A stretch of 50,218 nucleotides of DNA from an uncultured Paracoccaceae bacterium (GTDB lineage Bacteria > Pseudomonadota > Alphaproteobacteria > Rhodobacterales > Rhodobacteraceae). The notes beneath the pieces are model-generated. The model had not been told where the DNA came from. It did not search any database and was given only the letters and a program-made list of their open reading frames with translations. The DNA lies in assembly GCA_938028765.1 (NCBI GenBank), contig CALIZF010000071.1:1-50218 (forward strand), written 5' to 3'. A program made the translations under genes and the position numbers. Below, in pieces: positions 18,729 to 26,449 of the stretch (the first letter of the stretch is position 1; every line of letters begins with the position of its first letter).

Positions 18729-19510
18729 CGGTGATCGAGACGCTGCCGACGCTGGCCGAGGCCGCGCGATCGGGCGCCCCGTTCTTCGGGGGCGGGACGA
18801 TCTGGATGCGCGCGGTGAACGCCGGCGAGGCACCGCCGCGGCTGGTGCGCACGGCCGACCCGGCGTTACGCGACATCCAGGGGGCAGGCGATGCAGTGCG
18901 CATCGGCGCGGGCGTGACAATGGCCCAGATCCTCGCGCGCGGCGATCTGTCGTTCCTGCACGCGCCGGCCCGCGCGATCGGCGGGCCGCAGGTGCGCAAC
19001 CAGGCGACGGTCGGGGGCAACCTCTTCGCGCCGCACCCCTACGGCGACTTCGCGGTGGCCTTGATCGCGCTTGGCGCGCGGGCGGTGCTGGCAGGGCAGG
19101 GCGGCGCGCGGCCGGTGGAAGAGGTGGTGCGCGACCGCGCCCGCCCGCCGCTGGTGGCCGCCCTCGAGGTGCCGCGCCCGCGCGACGCGCGCGCCTTCGG
19201 CTGGCTGAAGGTCAGCCGCGTCAAGCCCAAGGGGGTCTCGGTCCTGTCGATCGCCGTCCTCGCCCCGCGCGAGGGCGGGCGGCTGCGCGGCGTGCGCGTG
19301 GCCTTCGGCGCGATGGGGCCGCACCCGATGCGCGCGGCGGGGGCCGAGCGGGCGCTGGAGGGCGGCGCGCTCGATGCCGCCGCCATCGCGCGCGCCGCCG
19401 CGCAGGCGGCCGAGGGGCTCGATCCGCCGACCGACGCCATCGCCTCGGCCTGGTATCGGCGCGCGGTGGCGGGCGTCCACCTGCGCCGCCTTCTGGAGGG
19501 GATGGCATGA
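18725..19510 (+). CDS. Molybdenum hydroxylase, FAD-binding subunit
   Basis: A 261-residue medium subunit of the xanthine dehydrogenase/CO dehydrogenase (CoxM) family. It carries electrons from the Fe-S subunit through FAD to an acceptor. The FAD motifs are the N-terminal FFGGGTIWM and the central ATVGGNLFAPHPYGD; the C-terminal CO-dehydrogenase FAD-binding-like domain ends in WYRRAVAGVHLRRLL. It is somewhat shorter than the usual 280-300 residues because the N-terminus is compact. It overlaps both neighbours by four bases. Confidence 0.92.
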   Translation: MTVIETLPTLAEAARSGAPFFGGGTIWMRAVNAGEAPPRLVRTADPALRDIQGAGDAVRIGAGVTMAQILARGDLSFLHAPARAIGGPQVRNQATVGGNLFAPHPYGDFAVALIALGARAVLAGQGGARPVEEVVRDRARPPLVAALEVPRPRDARAFGWLKVSRVKPKGVSVLSIAVLAPREGGRLRGVRVAFGAMGPHPMRAAGAERALEGGALDAAAIARAAAQAAEGLDPPTDAIASAWYRRAVAGVHLRRLLEGMA

Positions 19511-19968
19511 GGCCCGTGACCTTCACGCTGAACGGCGCCCCCCGCGCGGCCTTCGCCGCCGAGGGGCAGAACCTGCTCGATTTCCTGCGCCGCGGGGTGG
19601 GGGATCTCTCGCCGAAATACGGCTGCGGCCAGGGCAGCTGCGGGGCCTGCACCGTGATCGTGGACGGCGAGACGCGGCTGGCCTGCCTGATGCCGGCCGA
19701 GGATGCGGCGGGCCGCCGGGTGGAAACCGCCGCGGGCCTCGACCCCCAGGGCCGGCACCCGCTGCAGGAGGCGTTCATGGAGCACTTCGCGGCCCAGTGC
19801 GGCTACTGCACGCCGGGGATGCTGATGGCCGCGCGGGCGCTTCTGGACCGCAACCCGCGGCCGAGCCGCGACGAGGTGATCGAGGCGATCTCGGGCAACC
19901 TCTGCCGCTGCACCGGCTATGAACCGATCATCGCCGCCATCCTGTCAGCTGCGGAGGCCCGTGCATGA
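19507..19968 (+). CDS. Molybdenum hydroxylase, 2x[2Fe-2S] subunit
   Basis: A 153-residue small subunit (CoxS type). The plant-type [2Fe-2S] cluster is held by Cys40, Cys45, Cys48 and Cys60. The second, all-helical cluster is held by Cys98, Cys101, Cys133 and Cys135 (QCGYC and LCRC). FMEHFAAQCGYCTPGMLM is the family hallmark. It shuttles electrons between the molybdopterin centre and FAD. Ten bases separate it from the large-subunit gene. Confidence 0.96.
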   Translation: MRPVTFTLNGAPRAAFAAEGQNLLDFLRRGVGDLSPKYGCGQGSCGACTVIVDGETRLACLMPAEDAAGRRVETAAGLDPQGRHPLQEAFMEHFAAQCGYCTPGMLMAARALLDRNPRPSRDEVIEAISGNLCRCTGYEPIIAAILSAAEARA

Positions 19969-19978
19969 GGACCTGGGC

Positions 19979-21697
19979 ATGAAGGACATGACGAACCCGG
20001 GCATGATCGCGTTCCGCAAGGATCTCTTTGCCGACGAACGCGACGATCGCCTGAACGAGGTGGGCAAGCCCACGCGGCGGCAGGACATCCTCGGCCATGT
20101 CACCGGCCGGTCGCCGTTCTATGACGACCACTTGTTCGACGGGCTCACGCACCTGCGCTGCGTGCGCTCGCCCCATCACGCCGCGCGCGTCCGGCGGATC
20201 GACACGGCCGAGGCGGCACGGATACCGGGCGTCGTGCGGATCCTGACCGGCGCGGACGTGCCGCGCAACCTCAACACGCTTCTGTCGCTGCTCGATTTCG
20301 GGATCGACGACGAACCCGTCTTGTCGACCGACCGCGTCCGCTACCGGGGCGAGCCCGTGGCGGCCGTGATCGCCGAGACCGAGGCGCAGGCGCGCGCTGC
20401 GGTCAAGGCCGTGCGGGTGGAATGGGAACCGCTGCCGCATGTGCTCGACGTCGAAGAGGCCATCAGGCCCGGCGCGCCCGTCGTGCTCGACATCTATCCC
20501 GGCAACCGCTTCGTCTATCACGGCAAGTACGACCACCAGAAGTTGCGCTACGGCGATGTCGAGGCCGCCTTCGGCCACGCCGACCACATCGTCGAGGGGC
20601 GCTATCAGATGTCGCCCATCGAACAGGCCCCGATCGAGACCTGCGGCGCCATCGCGGCGCCCGAGCAGAACGGGCGCTATGTCTGCTACACCTCGACCCA
20701 GGCGCTCTTCTTCTCGCTCGGCACGGCGGCGAAGGTGCTGAACCTGCCGTCGTCGCGGCTGCACTTCATCGGCGGCACCGTCGGCGGCGGGTTCGGCGGC
20801 AAGGTGGACAGCATCCACGAGCCGCTGGCCATCCTCGGCGCGATGCTGACCGGGCGGCCCGTGAAATACATGTGGGACCGGGAAGAGGAGATGCAGGTCG
20901 GCGCTCCGCGCGGCGCGGAACGCTGGTACATCAAGGACGGCGTGATGAAGGACGGCCGCATCGTCGCGCGCCGGTTCACCGGCTTTTTCGACAGCGGCGC
21001 CTATACCCGCCTGTCGTCCTACGCGGTCATCAAGGCTGCGGGGCACCTGCCCGGCCCCTACACGATCCCGAATGTCCACGCGGATGTCTACTGCGTGTTC
21101 ACGAACCGCACGCCGGCCACCGCAATGCGCGGCTTCGGCATCACCGGCGTCGATTTCGCCATCGAGGCGCACATGGACAAGGTGGCCGAGGTCGTGGGGA
21201 TGAACCCGGTCGCGCTGCGCATCCTCAACGCCTACCGCGACGGCGACATGAAGGCGCACCGGCGGGTGGCCAAGAACTGCGCGCTCATCGAATGCTGCCA
21301 GGTGGTGGCCGAGAAGGCGGGGGTGCGGCTCTCGCCCGAGCTTCTGGCCATGTCCTCCCGCAGGGGCGGCGGTGGGGAACGCGGCCGGCTGCCCGCGCAT
21401 ACCGCAACGGATGAGGCGGGCCGGGTGGAGGGCTTTGCCGCGCAGGGCTATGCCCGCAGGGGCGGGCCCCGCCCGGTCGAGCCGCCGCGACAGGCTGCGC
21501 CCGGACCCGCCCCTGTGGCGGCGTCCGCCTCGCGGGCGGCCGATCCCAGGGCCCGCGGGGCGGCAGCTCCCGCGGCGGCCGGCGGGGGTTCGATGCCCCC
21601 GCCGGCCGCACCCCCCGAACCGCCGGCACCCGCGCCTGCGCCCGCACGGCCGGGAAGCCTGCGCTTCTCGTCCATCTCGGGCTTCCGGAGGCGCTGA
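19979..21697 (+). CDS. Molybdenum hydroxylase large subunit, N-terminal half (split)
   Basis: A 572-residue protein with the first part of the molybdopterin-binding large subunit. Residues of about 20-150 are the a/b-hammerhead domain (RRQDILGHVTGRSPFYDD, RYRGEPVAAVIAET) and then the first Mo-cofactor domain follows, with VGGGFGGKVDS and AMRGFGITGVDFAIEAHMDK. After about residue 458 the family sequence stops and an Ala/Pro/Gly/Arg-rich tail of about 115 residues follows. The second Mo domain is a separate gene that overlaps this stop by one base. The ATG at 19979 has GAGG eight bases upstream; a GTG at 19961 is an alternative. The CoxL copper-site cysteine loop is absent, so this is not a carbon monoxide dehydrogenase. 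Likely substrates are N-heterocycles or aldehydes. Confidence 0.87.
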   Translation: MKDMTNPGMIAFRKDLFADERDDRLNEVGKPTRRQDILGHVTGRSPFYDDHLFDGLTHLRCVRSPHHAARVRRIDTAEAARIPGVVRILTGADVPRNLNTLLSLLDFGIDDEPVLSTDRVRYRGEPVAAVIAETEAQARAAVKAVRVEWEPLPHVLDVEEAIRPGAPVVLDIYPGNRFVYHGKYDHQKLRYGDVEAAFGHADHIVEGRYQMSPIEQAPIETCGAIAAPEQNGRYVCYTSTQALFFSLGTAAKVLNLPSSRLHFIGGTVGGGFGGKVDSIHEPLAILGAMLTGRPVKYMWDREEEMQVGAPRGAERWYIKDGVMKDGRIVARRFTGFFDSGAYTRLSSYAVIKAAGHLPGPYTIPNVHADVYCVFTNRTPATAMRGFGITGVDFAIEAHMDKVAEVVGMNPVALRILNAYRDGDMKAHRRVAKNCALIECCQVVAEKAGVRLSPELLAMSSRRGGGGERGRLPAHTATDEAGRVEGFAAQGYARRGGPRPVEPPRQAAPGPAPVAASASRAADPRARGAAAPAAAGGGSMPPPAAPPEPPAPAPAPARPGSLRFSSISGFRRR

Positions 21698-22719
21698 TGG
21701 CCCTGCACCGCGGCCGCGGCTTTGCGGCAATCAACTACCCCATCGGGATGAACCTCGGCGGCGACCCAAGCCAGGCGCTGGTGCATTCCAACCCCGACGG
21801 CAAGTTCACCGTCGCCCTGTCCGCCATCGACCTCGGACAGGGCATGAAGTCGGTCGTGCGGCAGATCGCGGCCGAGACGCTGGGCGTGCCGGTCGAGGAC
21901 GTCTATGTCGATACCGCCGACAGCGACACCGGCCCGCACGACATGGGCTCTTTCGCCAGCCGCGGCACGCACCGGATGGGCAACGCGGTGATCCGCGCCG
22001 CCCAGGAGGCGCGGTCGGTGATGCTCGAGGCCGCGGCGGAAGAGCTCGAGGTGGACGCGGCCGACCTCGTCACCGACGGGCGCGGCAACATCCATGTGAA
22101 AGGCGCGCCGTCGCGGTCGATCACCACGATGGCGGCGGCGCAGGCGGCGCAGTTCCGCCAGGGCCGGACGATCGCGGGGCGGGGCATCTTCCTCGTCCCG
22201 CTGTCGGATGTGGACCCGGAAACGGGCGAGATGTCGCCCGTCACCACCTTCGCCCATGCCGCGATGCTGGTCGAGGTCGAGGTGGACGACGAGACGGGCG
22301 AAGTTGCCGTCACCGACATGCAGTCCGCCTACGAGGTGGGGCGCGCGCTCAACCCGCGCCTCGTCGAGCAGCAGCTGCGCGGCGGCGCCTGGATGGGGAT
22401 GAGCCACGCGGCCTGGGAAACGACCGAACCCTGCTATCCCGCGCGCGACCACGGGCCGGTCGATTTCAACACCTACCTGATGCCCGGCCCTGGCGATCTT
22501 GCCCCCCATCACATCAGCGTCCTCGAACGGCCGGCCGAGGACGGCCCCTTCGGCGGCAAGGGACCGGGCGAGATGTGCGCGAACCCGGTGCTGCCGGCCG
22601 TGGTCAACGCCGTCTACGACGCCGTGGGGGTGCGGATCGACGAGTTGCCGGTGACGCCGGAAAAGGTGCTGCGCGCCCTGCGCGCGCAGGGCGGCGCACG
22701 GCCGAGGCGGCGGCTCTGA
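21697..22719 (+). CDS. Molybdenum hydroxylase large subunit, C-terminal half (split)
   Basis: A 340-residue protein with the second Mo-cofactor domain of xanthine dehydrogenase-family large subunits. It starts exactly where the family would continue (RGRGFAAINYPIGMN), then has SAIDLGQGMKSVVRQIAAE and DTGPHDMGSFASRGTHRMG. It ends in GGKGPGEMCANPVLPAVVNA with Glu292 matching the catalytic base of the family. The TGATG overlap with the first half argues for an encoded two-chain subunit made by coupled translation rather than a sequencing frameshift. Nicotinate dehydrogenase of Eubacterium barkeri (NdhL/NdhM) is a known precedent for such a split. Confidence 0.88.
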   Translation: MALHRGRGFAAINYPIGMNLGGDPSQALVHSNPDGKFTVALSAIDLGQGMKSVVRQIAAETLGVPVEDVYVDTADSDTGPHDMGSFASRGTHRMGNAVIRAAQEARSVMLEAAAEELEVDAADLVTDGRGNIHVKGAPSRSITTMAAAQAAQFRQGRTIAGRGIFLVPLSDVDPETGEMSPVTTFAHAAMLVEVEVDDETGEVAVTDMQSAYEVGRALNPRLVEQQLRGGAWMGMSHAAWETTEPCYPARDHGPVDFNTYLMPGPGDLAPHHISVLERPAEDGPFGGKGPGEMCANPVLPAVVNAVYDAVGVRIDELPVTPEKVLRALRAQGGARPRRRL

Positions 22720-22721
22720 CC

Positions 22722-23600
22722 GTGGCGGTGCGGCGCCTGCCCCCCGGCCTCGACGGCCCCGCGCCCCTCGCCGCGGCGCTGCGCGAGGCGCAGTACATCG
22801 CCGACGAGGGGCTTGCGACCGCCGCCTTCCTTGCGCTGGCGCTCGGCAAACCCCTGCTGCTGGAAGGCGCGCCGGGCGTCGGCAAGACCGAGGCCGCCAA
22901 GGCGCTGGCGGCCGTGCTGGGGCGCGAGCTCGTGCGGCTGCAGTGCTACGAGGGGATCGACGCGGCAGCGGCGGTCTATGACTGGAACTTCCCGCGGCAG
23001 ATGCTGGCAATCCGGCAGGCGGGCGATGCCTACGTCAACCTCTATGGCGACGATTTCCTGCTGGCGCGGCCCCTCCTGCTCGCCCTGCGGTCGCCCCGCA
23101 CGCGGCTCTTGCTGATCGACGAGATCGACCGGGCCGACCCCGAGTTCGAGGCCTTCCTGCTCGAGTTCCTGTCGGACTTCACGATCTCGATCCCCGAACG
23201 CGGCACGATCCGCGCGCCCGAGCCGCCGGTCGTGGTCCTGACCTCGAACCGCACCCGCGACCTGCACGAGGCGCTGCGGCGGCGCTGCGTCTATCACTGG
23301 ATCGGCTATCCTGCGCCCGACCTCGAACGGCAGATCGTGCTGATGCGCGCCTCGACCGTCGCGCGCGAGACGGCGGCGCGCGTCGTCGCAGCGGTGACCG
23401 CGCTGCGCGAGCAGCCGCTGGCGAAACCGCCGGGCGTAGCCGAGACGGTGGAATGGGCCGAGGCGGCGACGCTTCTGCACGCCCAGGGCGCGCCCTGGCC
23501 CGCGGCCTTCGCCCGCTCGATCGGGGTGGCGCTGAAGGACCAGGACGATCTGGCCTTCGTGGCCCCGCGCCTCGACGCCCTCCTCGGGGCGGCGGCATGA
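22722..23600 (+). CDS. MoxR-type AAA+ ATPase (CoxD-like)
   Basis: A 292-residue AAA+ ATPase: Walker A GAPGVGKTE from residue 49, Walker B LLLIDEIDRAD, sensor VVLTSNRTRDL, and the arginine finger region EALRRRCVYHWI. MoxR proteins work with VWA partners to mature metal enzymes; CoxD does so for the Mo centre of CO dehydrogenase. There is no ATG in the N-terminal region, so the GTG at 22722, two bases after the previous stop, is taken as the start. It overlaps the VWA gene by four bases. Confidence 0.9.
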   Translation: MAVRRLPPGLDGPAPLAAALREAQYIADEGLATAAFLALALGKPLLLEGAPGVGKTEAAKALAAVLGRELVRLQCYEGIDAAAAVYDWNFPRQMLAIRQAGDAYVNLYGDDFLLARPLLLALRSPRTRLLLIDEIDRADPEFEAFLLEFLSDFTISIPERGTIRAPEPPVVVLTSNRTRDLHEALRRRCVYHWIGYPAPDLERQIVLMRASTVARETAARVVAAVTALREQPLAKPPGVAETVEWAEAATLLHAQGAPWPAAFARSIGVALKDQDDLAFVAPRLDALLGAAA

Positions 23601-24688
23601 CCGATCGCGCGCTGGCCCCGTTCCTTGCGCTTGCGCCGGCGCTGCGGGCCGCGGGCTTTCCGGCCGCGCCCGAACAGGTGCAGACGTTCCTCGCGGCGGT
23701 CGGGCTCCTGGGGCCGAGGGGCTTTGGCGACGTGCGCAGTGCGGCGGTTGCGGTGTTCGGTCCGGGGCCGGAACGGCGGGCCGAATTCGATGCGGTCCTC
23801 GATGCGGTGTTCCTCGGCCGGACGCTGGCCGCGCCCGCCGCGGCCGAAGGCGAGGACGACAGGGCCGTGTTCGATGCGGGCGGCCTCGACCTTGCCCCGG
23901 AGGTTGGCGAGGACGCGCCGTCGGGCGCCGAGGCGACGGCCGCCGAACGGCTGACCGCGCGTGCCTTCGCGGCAGGCGAGGAGGAGGGGCTGCGCGCCTT
24001 CGCGCGCGCGGCCCCGGCCGCCTTGCCGCAGCGCCGGTCGCGGCGCTGGACCGGCGGCCGGGGGCCGCGGCCGGACCCGCGCCGCGCGTTCCGCCAGATG
24101 CTCGAACGCGATGGCGAGGTGACGCGCCTGCCGGCGCGAGCGCGGCGCGTGCGGCAGCGCCGCGTCCTGTTCCTGATCGACGTGTCGGGCAGCATGAAGG
24201 CCGGCACGGCGGGCGCGATGCGGCTGGCCCATGCGCTGGTGCAGGCAGGCGAGCGGGTGGAGGTGTTCACGCTCGGCACCCGTCTGACGCGGGTGACGCG
24301 CGCCCTTCGCCACCGCGACCGCGACCGGGCGCTCGCGTTCGCGGCCGGGCTGGTGGCGGACTGGGACGGCGGCACGCGCCTCGGCGAGGCGATGGGGGCG
24401 TTCCTTGCCGTGCCTCGGTTCGCGGCCTGCGCGCGCGGCGCCTTCGCCGTGATCCTGTCCGACGGGCTGGAGCGCGGCGGGCCCGATGCGCTGGTGGCGG
24501 CAATGGCGCGGTTGCGGGGCCTTGCCTGGGGGGTGCTGTGGCTGAACCCGCTGGCCGCCGATCCCGCCTACCGGCCCGAGGCGGCGGCGATGGCTGCCGT
24601 CCTGCCCATGCTGGACCGGCTGGGCGCGGGCGATGCCCCGCGCGCCGTCGCACGCGAGATCCTGTCCTTCGCGCGGGGCGCGCGGTGA
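23597..24688 (+). CDS. VWA-domain protein (CoxE-like)
   Basis: A 363-residue protein of the CoxE family. An N-terminal helical region (ALAPALRAAGFPAAPEQVQTF) is followed by an acidic and arginine-rich middle part and a C-terminal von Willebrand factor A domain from about residue 185. The metal-ion-dependent adhesion site is DVSGSM at Asp195, with DGGTRLGEA and LSDGLERG completing it. CoxE and CoxD act together in maturation of the Mo active site. It overlaps both neighbours. Confidence 0.9.
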   Translation: MTDRALAPFLALAPALRAAGFPAAPEQVQTFLAAVGLLGPRGFGDVRSAAVAVFGPGPERRAEFDAVLDAVFLGRTLAAPAAAEGEDDRAVFDAGGLDLAPEVGEDAPSGAEATAAERLTARAFAAGEEEGLRAFARAAPAALPQRRSRRWTGGRGPRPDPRRAFRQMLERDGEVTRLPARARRVRQRRVLFLIDVSGSMKAGTAGAMRLAHALVQAGERVEVFTLGTRLTRVTRALRHRDRDRALAFAAGLVADWDGGTRLGEAMGAFLAVPRFAACARGAFAVILSDGLERGGPDALVAAMARLRGLAWGVLWLNPLAADPAYRPEAAAMAAVLPMLDRLGAGDAPRAVAREILSFARGAR

Positions 24689-25569
24689 TGCGCGTGATCG
24701 ACGCGCATGTCCACGTCTGGCGGAAGGCCGACCTGCCGTGGCTGCAGGGTCCGATGCAGCCGCGGATCTTCGGCCCCTACGAACCCCTGCGGCGCGACTA
24801 TCCGATGGCGGAATACCACGCCGACATCGCGGGGCAGGGGATCGTCAAGGCGGTCTATGTGCAGGCCAACTGGGCCCCCGACCGGGCCGAGGCCGAGGCC
24901 GCCTGGATCGAGGATCTGGGGCGCGAGACGGGCTGGCCCCACGCCACGGTCGCCTACGCCGACATGACCGTGCCGGATGCGCGCCCCGCGCTGGACCGCC
25001 TTGCGCGCCACCCGCGGGTGCGGGGCGTCCGCCAGCAGTTCCATTGGCACCCGAACCCGCAATACCGGTTCGCGTCGCGCGCCGATGCCTGCGCCGACCC
25101 CGCCGTGATCCGCAACGTCGCGCGGCTGGCCGATTACGGCTGGGCCTTCGACCTGCAGGTGTTTGCGGGGCAGATGGCCCATGCGCTGGCCCTTGTCGAT
25201 GCCTGCCCGCGCGTGACCTTCGTCCTGCAGCACGCCGGCATGCCCGAGGACACCTCGCCGGCGGGCCGGGCGGCCTGGCGCGCGGCCATGGCAGACCTCG
25301 CGCGCCGTCCGAACGCGGTGGTGAAGCTGTCGGGCTTCGGCACCTTCGTGCATCGGGTGGACGAGGGCCTGATCGCCTGCCTCTGGCGCGAGGTCGTGGG
25401 CCTCTTCGGGGCCGACCGGTGCCTCTGGGGATCGAACTTCCCGATCGAGAAGCTGTGGACGGACTATCCCGCCCTTCTGGCCGCGCACCGCGCCGCCGCC
25501 GCACCCTTCACCGCGGCCGAACAGGCCCTGATCTTTCACGACACCGCAAGCCGGGTCTACCGGCTCTGA
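24688..25569 (+). CDS. Amidohydrolase of the COG3618 (L-fuconolactonase-like) family
   Basis: A 293-residue TIM-barrel metal-dependent hydrolase. It starts with the metal motif DAHVHVW (residues 5-11) and has further family blocks KAVYVQANW, RGVRQQFHW, FVLQHAGMPED, VVKLSGFG and LWGSNFPIEK with the conserved Asn/Phe/Pro. Family members hydrolyse sugar lactones (L-fuconolactone, 4-sulfomuconolactone) or decarboxylate aromatic acids. The start overlaps the CoxE stop by one base. The SDR and FAH-family genes at 28-30 kb resemble enzymes of L-fuconate breakdown, which makes a lactone substrate plausible. Confidence 0.87.
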   Translation: MRVIDAHVHVWRKADLPWLQGPMQPRIFGPYEPLRRDYPMAEYHADIAGQGIVKAVYVQANWAPDRAEAEAAWIEDLGRETGWPHATVAYADMTVPDARPALDRLARHPRVRGVRQQFHWHPNPQYRFASRADACADPAVIRNVARLADYGWAFDLQVFAGQMAHALALVDACPRVTFVLQHAGMPEDTSPAGRAAWRAAMADLARRPNAVVKLSGFGTFVHRVDEGLIACLWREVVGLFGADRCLWGSNFPIEKLWTDYPALLAAHRAAAAPFTAAEQALIFHDTASRVYRL

Positions 25570-25585
25570 GCCCTGGGAGGAACCG

Positions 25586-26437
25586 ATGCCCCTCGAGATC
25601 AAGATTCTGGACTACGGCGACATCGAGCTCGAAAGCTCGTTCCTCGTCCTCGGACGCGACTGCGGACGGACGCGGCGGGTGCCGGTCTATGGCTTCCTGA
25701 TCCTCGGGGGGCGCTGGCCCGTGCTGGTCGATACCGGCTATCGCGACAACGCCATCATGGGCAGCCTCGGGATGCGCGGCCTGCAGTTCCACGAGAACAT
25801 GGTCGAGCGGCAGCTGGCCAATCATGGGGTGAAGGTCGGTGACGTTCGCTACATCCTGCACACCCACCTGCACATCGACCATGCGGGCAAGGACGACTGC
25901 TTCCCGATGAACACCACGGTCGTCATCAACCGGCGCGAGCTCGAATACTCGGTCTCGGGCCTGATGCACCCGCAGTATCCCAAACCCGACATCCTGCACC
26001 TCGTTGAACGGCTGCACACGCCGGGGGCATTGAGGCTCGAGGATCTCGACCAGTCCGGGCCGATCGAGCTGATGCCAGGCCTGACGCTGGCCCATGCCGA
26101 CGGCCACACCGAAGGCTCGATGAACGTGCATGTCGAAACCGCCGACGGCACGGCGATCATCTGCGGCGACGTGATCTACGACTTCAACGACCAGATCATC
26201 GAGCCGCAGCGCACCTTCGGCCCCGAGGAATACCAGGTCACCGGCAATCACTCCGGATCGAAGCGGCGCGAGAAGGCGGCGATGCGCAAGCTGATGCATT
26301 CGGGGGCGAAATACATCCTGCCGGTGCACGACAAGCCGGCGGTGGTGCAGGGCGCGCGCGTCGTCGGCCGGGCCGACATGGCGATCCCCGGCCCGATCAG
26401 CCAGTCGGTGCCGCGGCGCGACTGGTTCCCGGCCTGA
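25586..26437 (+). CDS. Metallo-beta-lactamase-fold hydrolase (AHL-lactonase-like)
   Basis: A 283-residue cytoplasmic hydrolase with the full dinuclear zinc site: HTHLHIDHAG giving His94, His96, Asp98 and His99, then His in ADGHTEGSMNVHV, Asp in CGDVIYD and a C-terminal His in PVHDKPAVV. Overall it resembles the N-acylhomoserine-lactonase branch of the fold. No signal peptide is visible. GGGAGG precedes the ATG. It sits in series with two other lactonase-type folds and probably acts on an intermediate of the pathway; quorum quenching is possible but not indicated by context. Confidence 0.87.
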   Translation: MPLEIKILDYGDIELESSFLVLGRDCGRTRRVPVYGFLILGGRWPVLVDTGYRDNAIMGSLGMRGLQFHENMVERQLANHGVKVGDVRYILHTHLHIDHAGKDDCFPMNTTVVINRRELEYSVSGLMHPQYPKPDILHLVERLHTPGALRLEDLDQSGPIELMPGLTLAHADGHTEGSMNVHVETADGTAIICGDVIYDFNDQIIEPQRTFGPEEYQVTGNHSGSKRREKAAMRKLMHSGAKYILPVHDKPAVVQGARVVGRADMAIPGPISQSVPRRDWFPA

Positions 26438-26449
26438 GGGGTCTGCGCG

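Noticed and set aside
19979..22719. Identity as aerobic carbon monoxide dehydrogenase (CoxL)
   Set aside because: MoxR/VWA/SRPBCC neighbours suggest Cox-like genes, but the CoxL active-site cysteine loop (AYRCSFR type) is missing and the sequence at the AMRGFG motif is that of the general xanthine dehydrogenase family.
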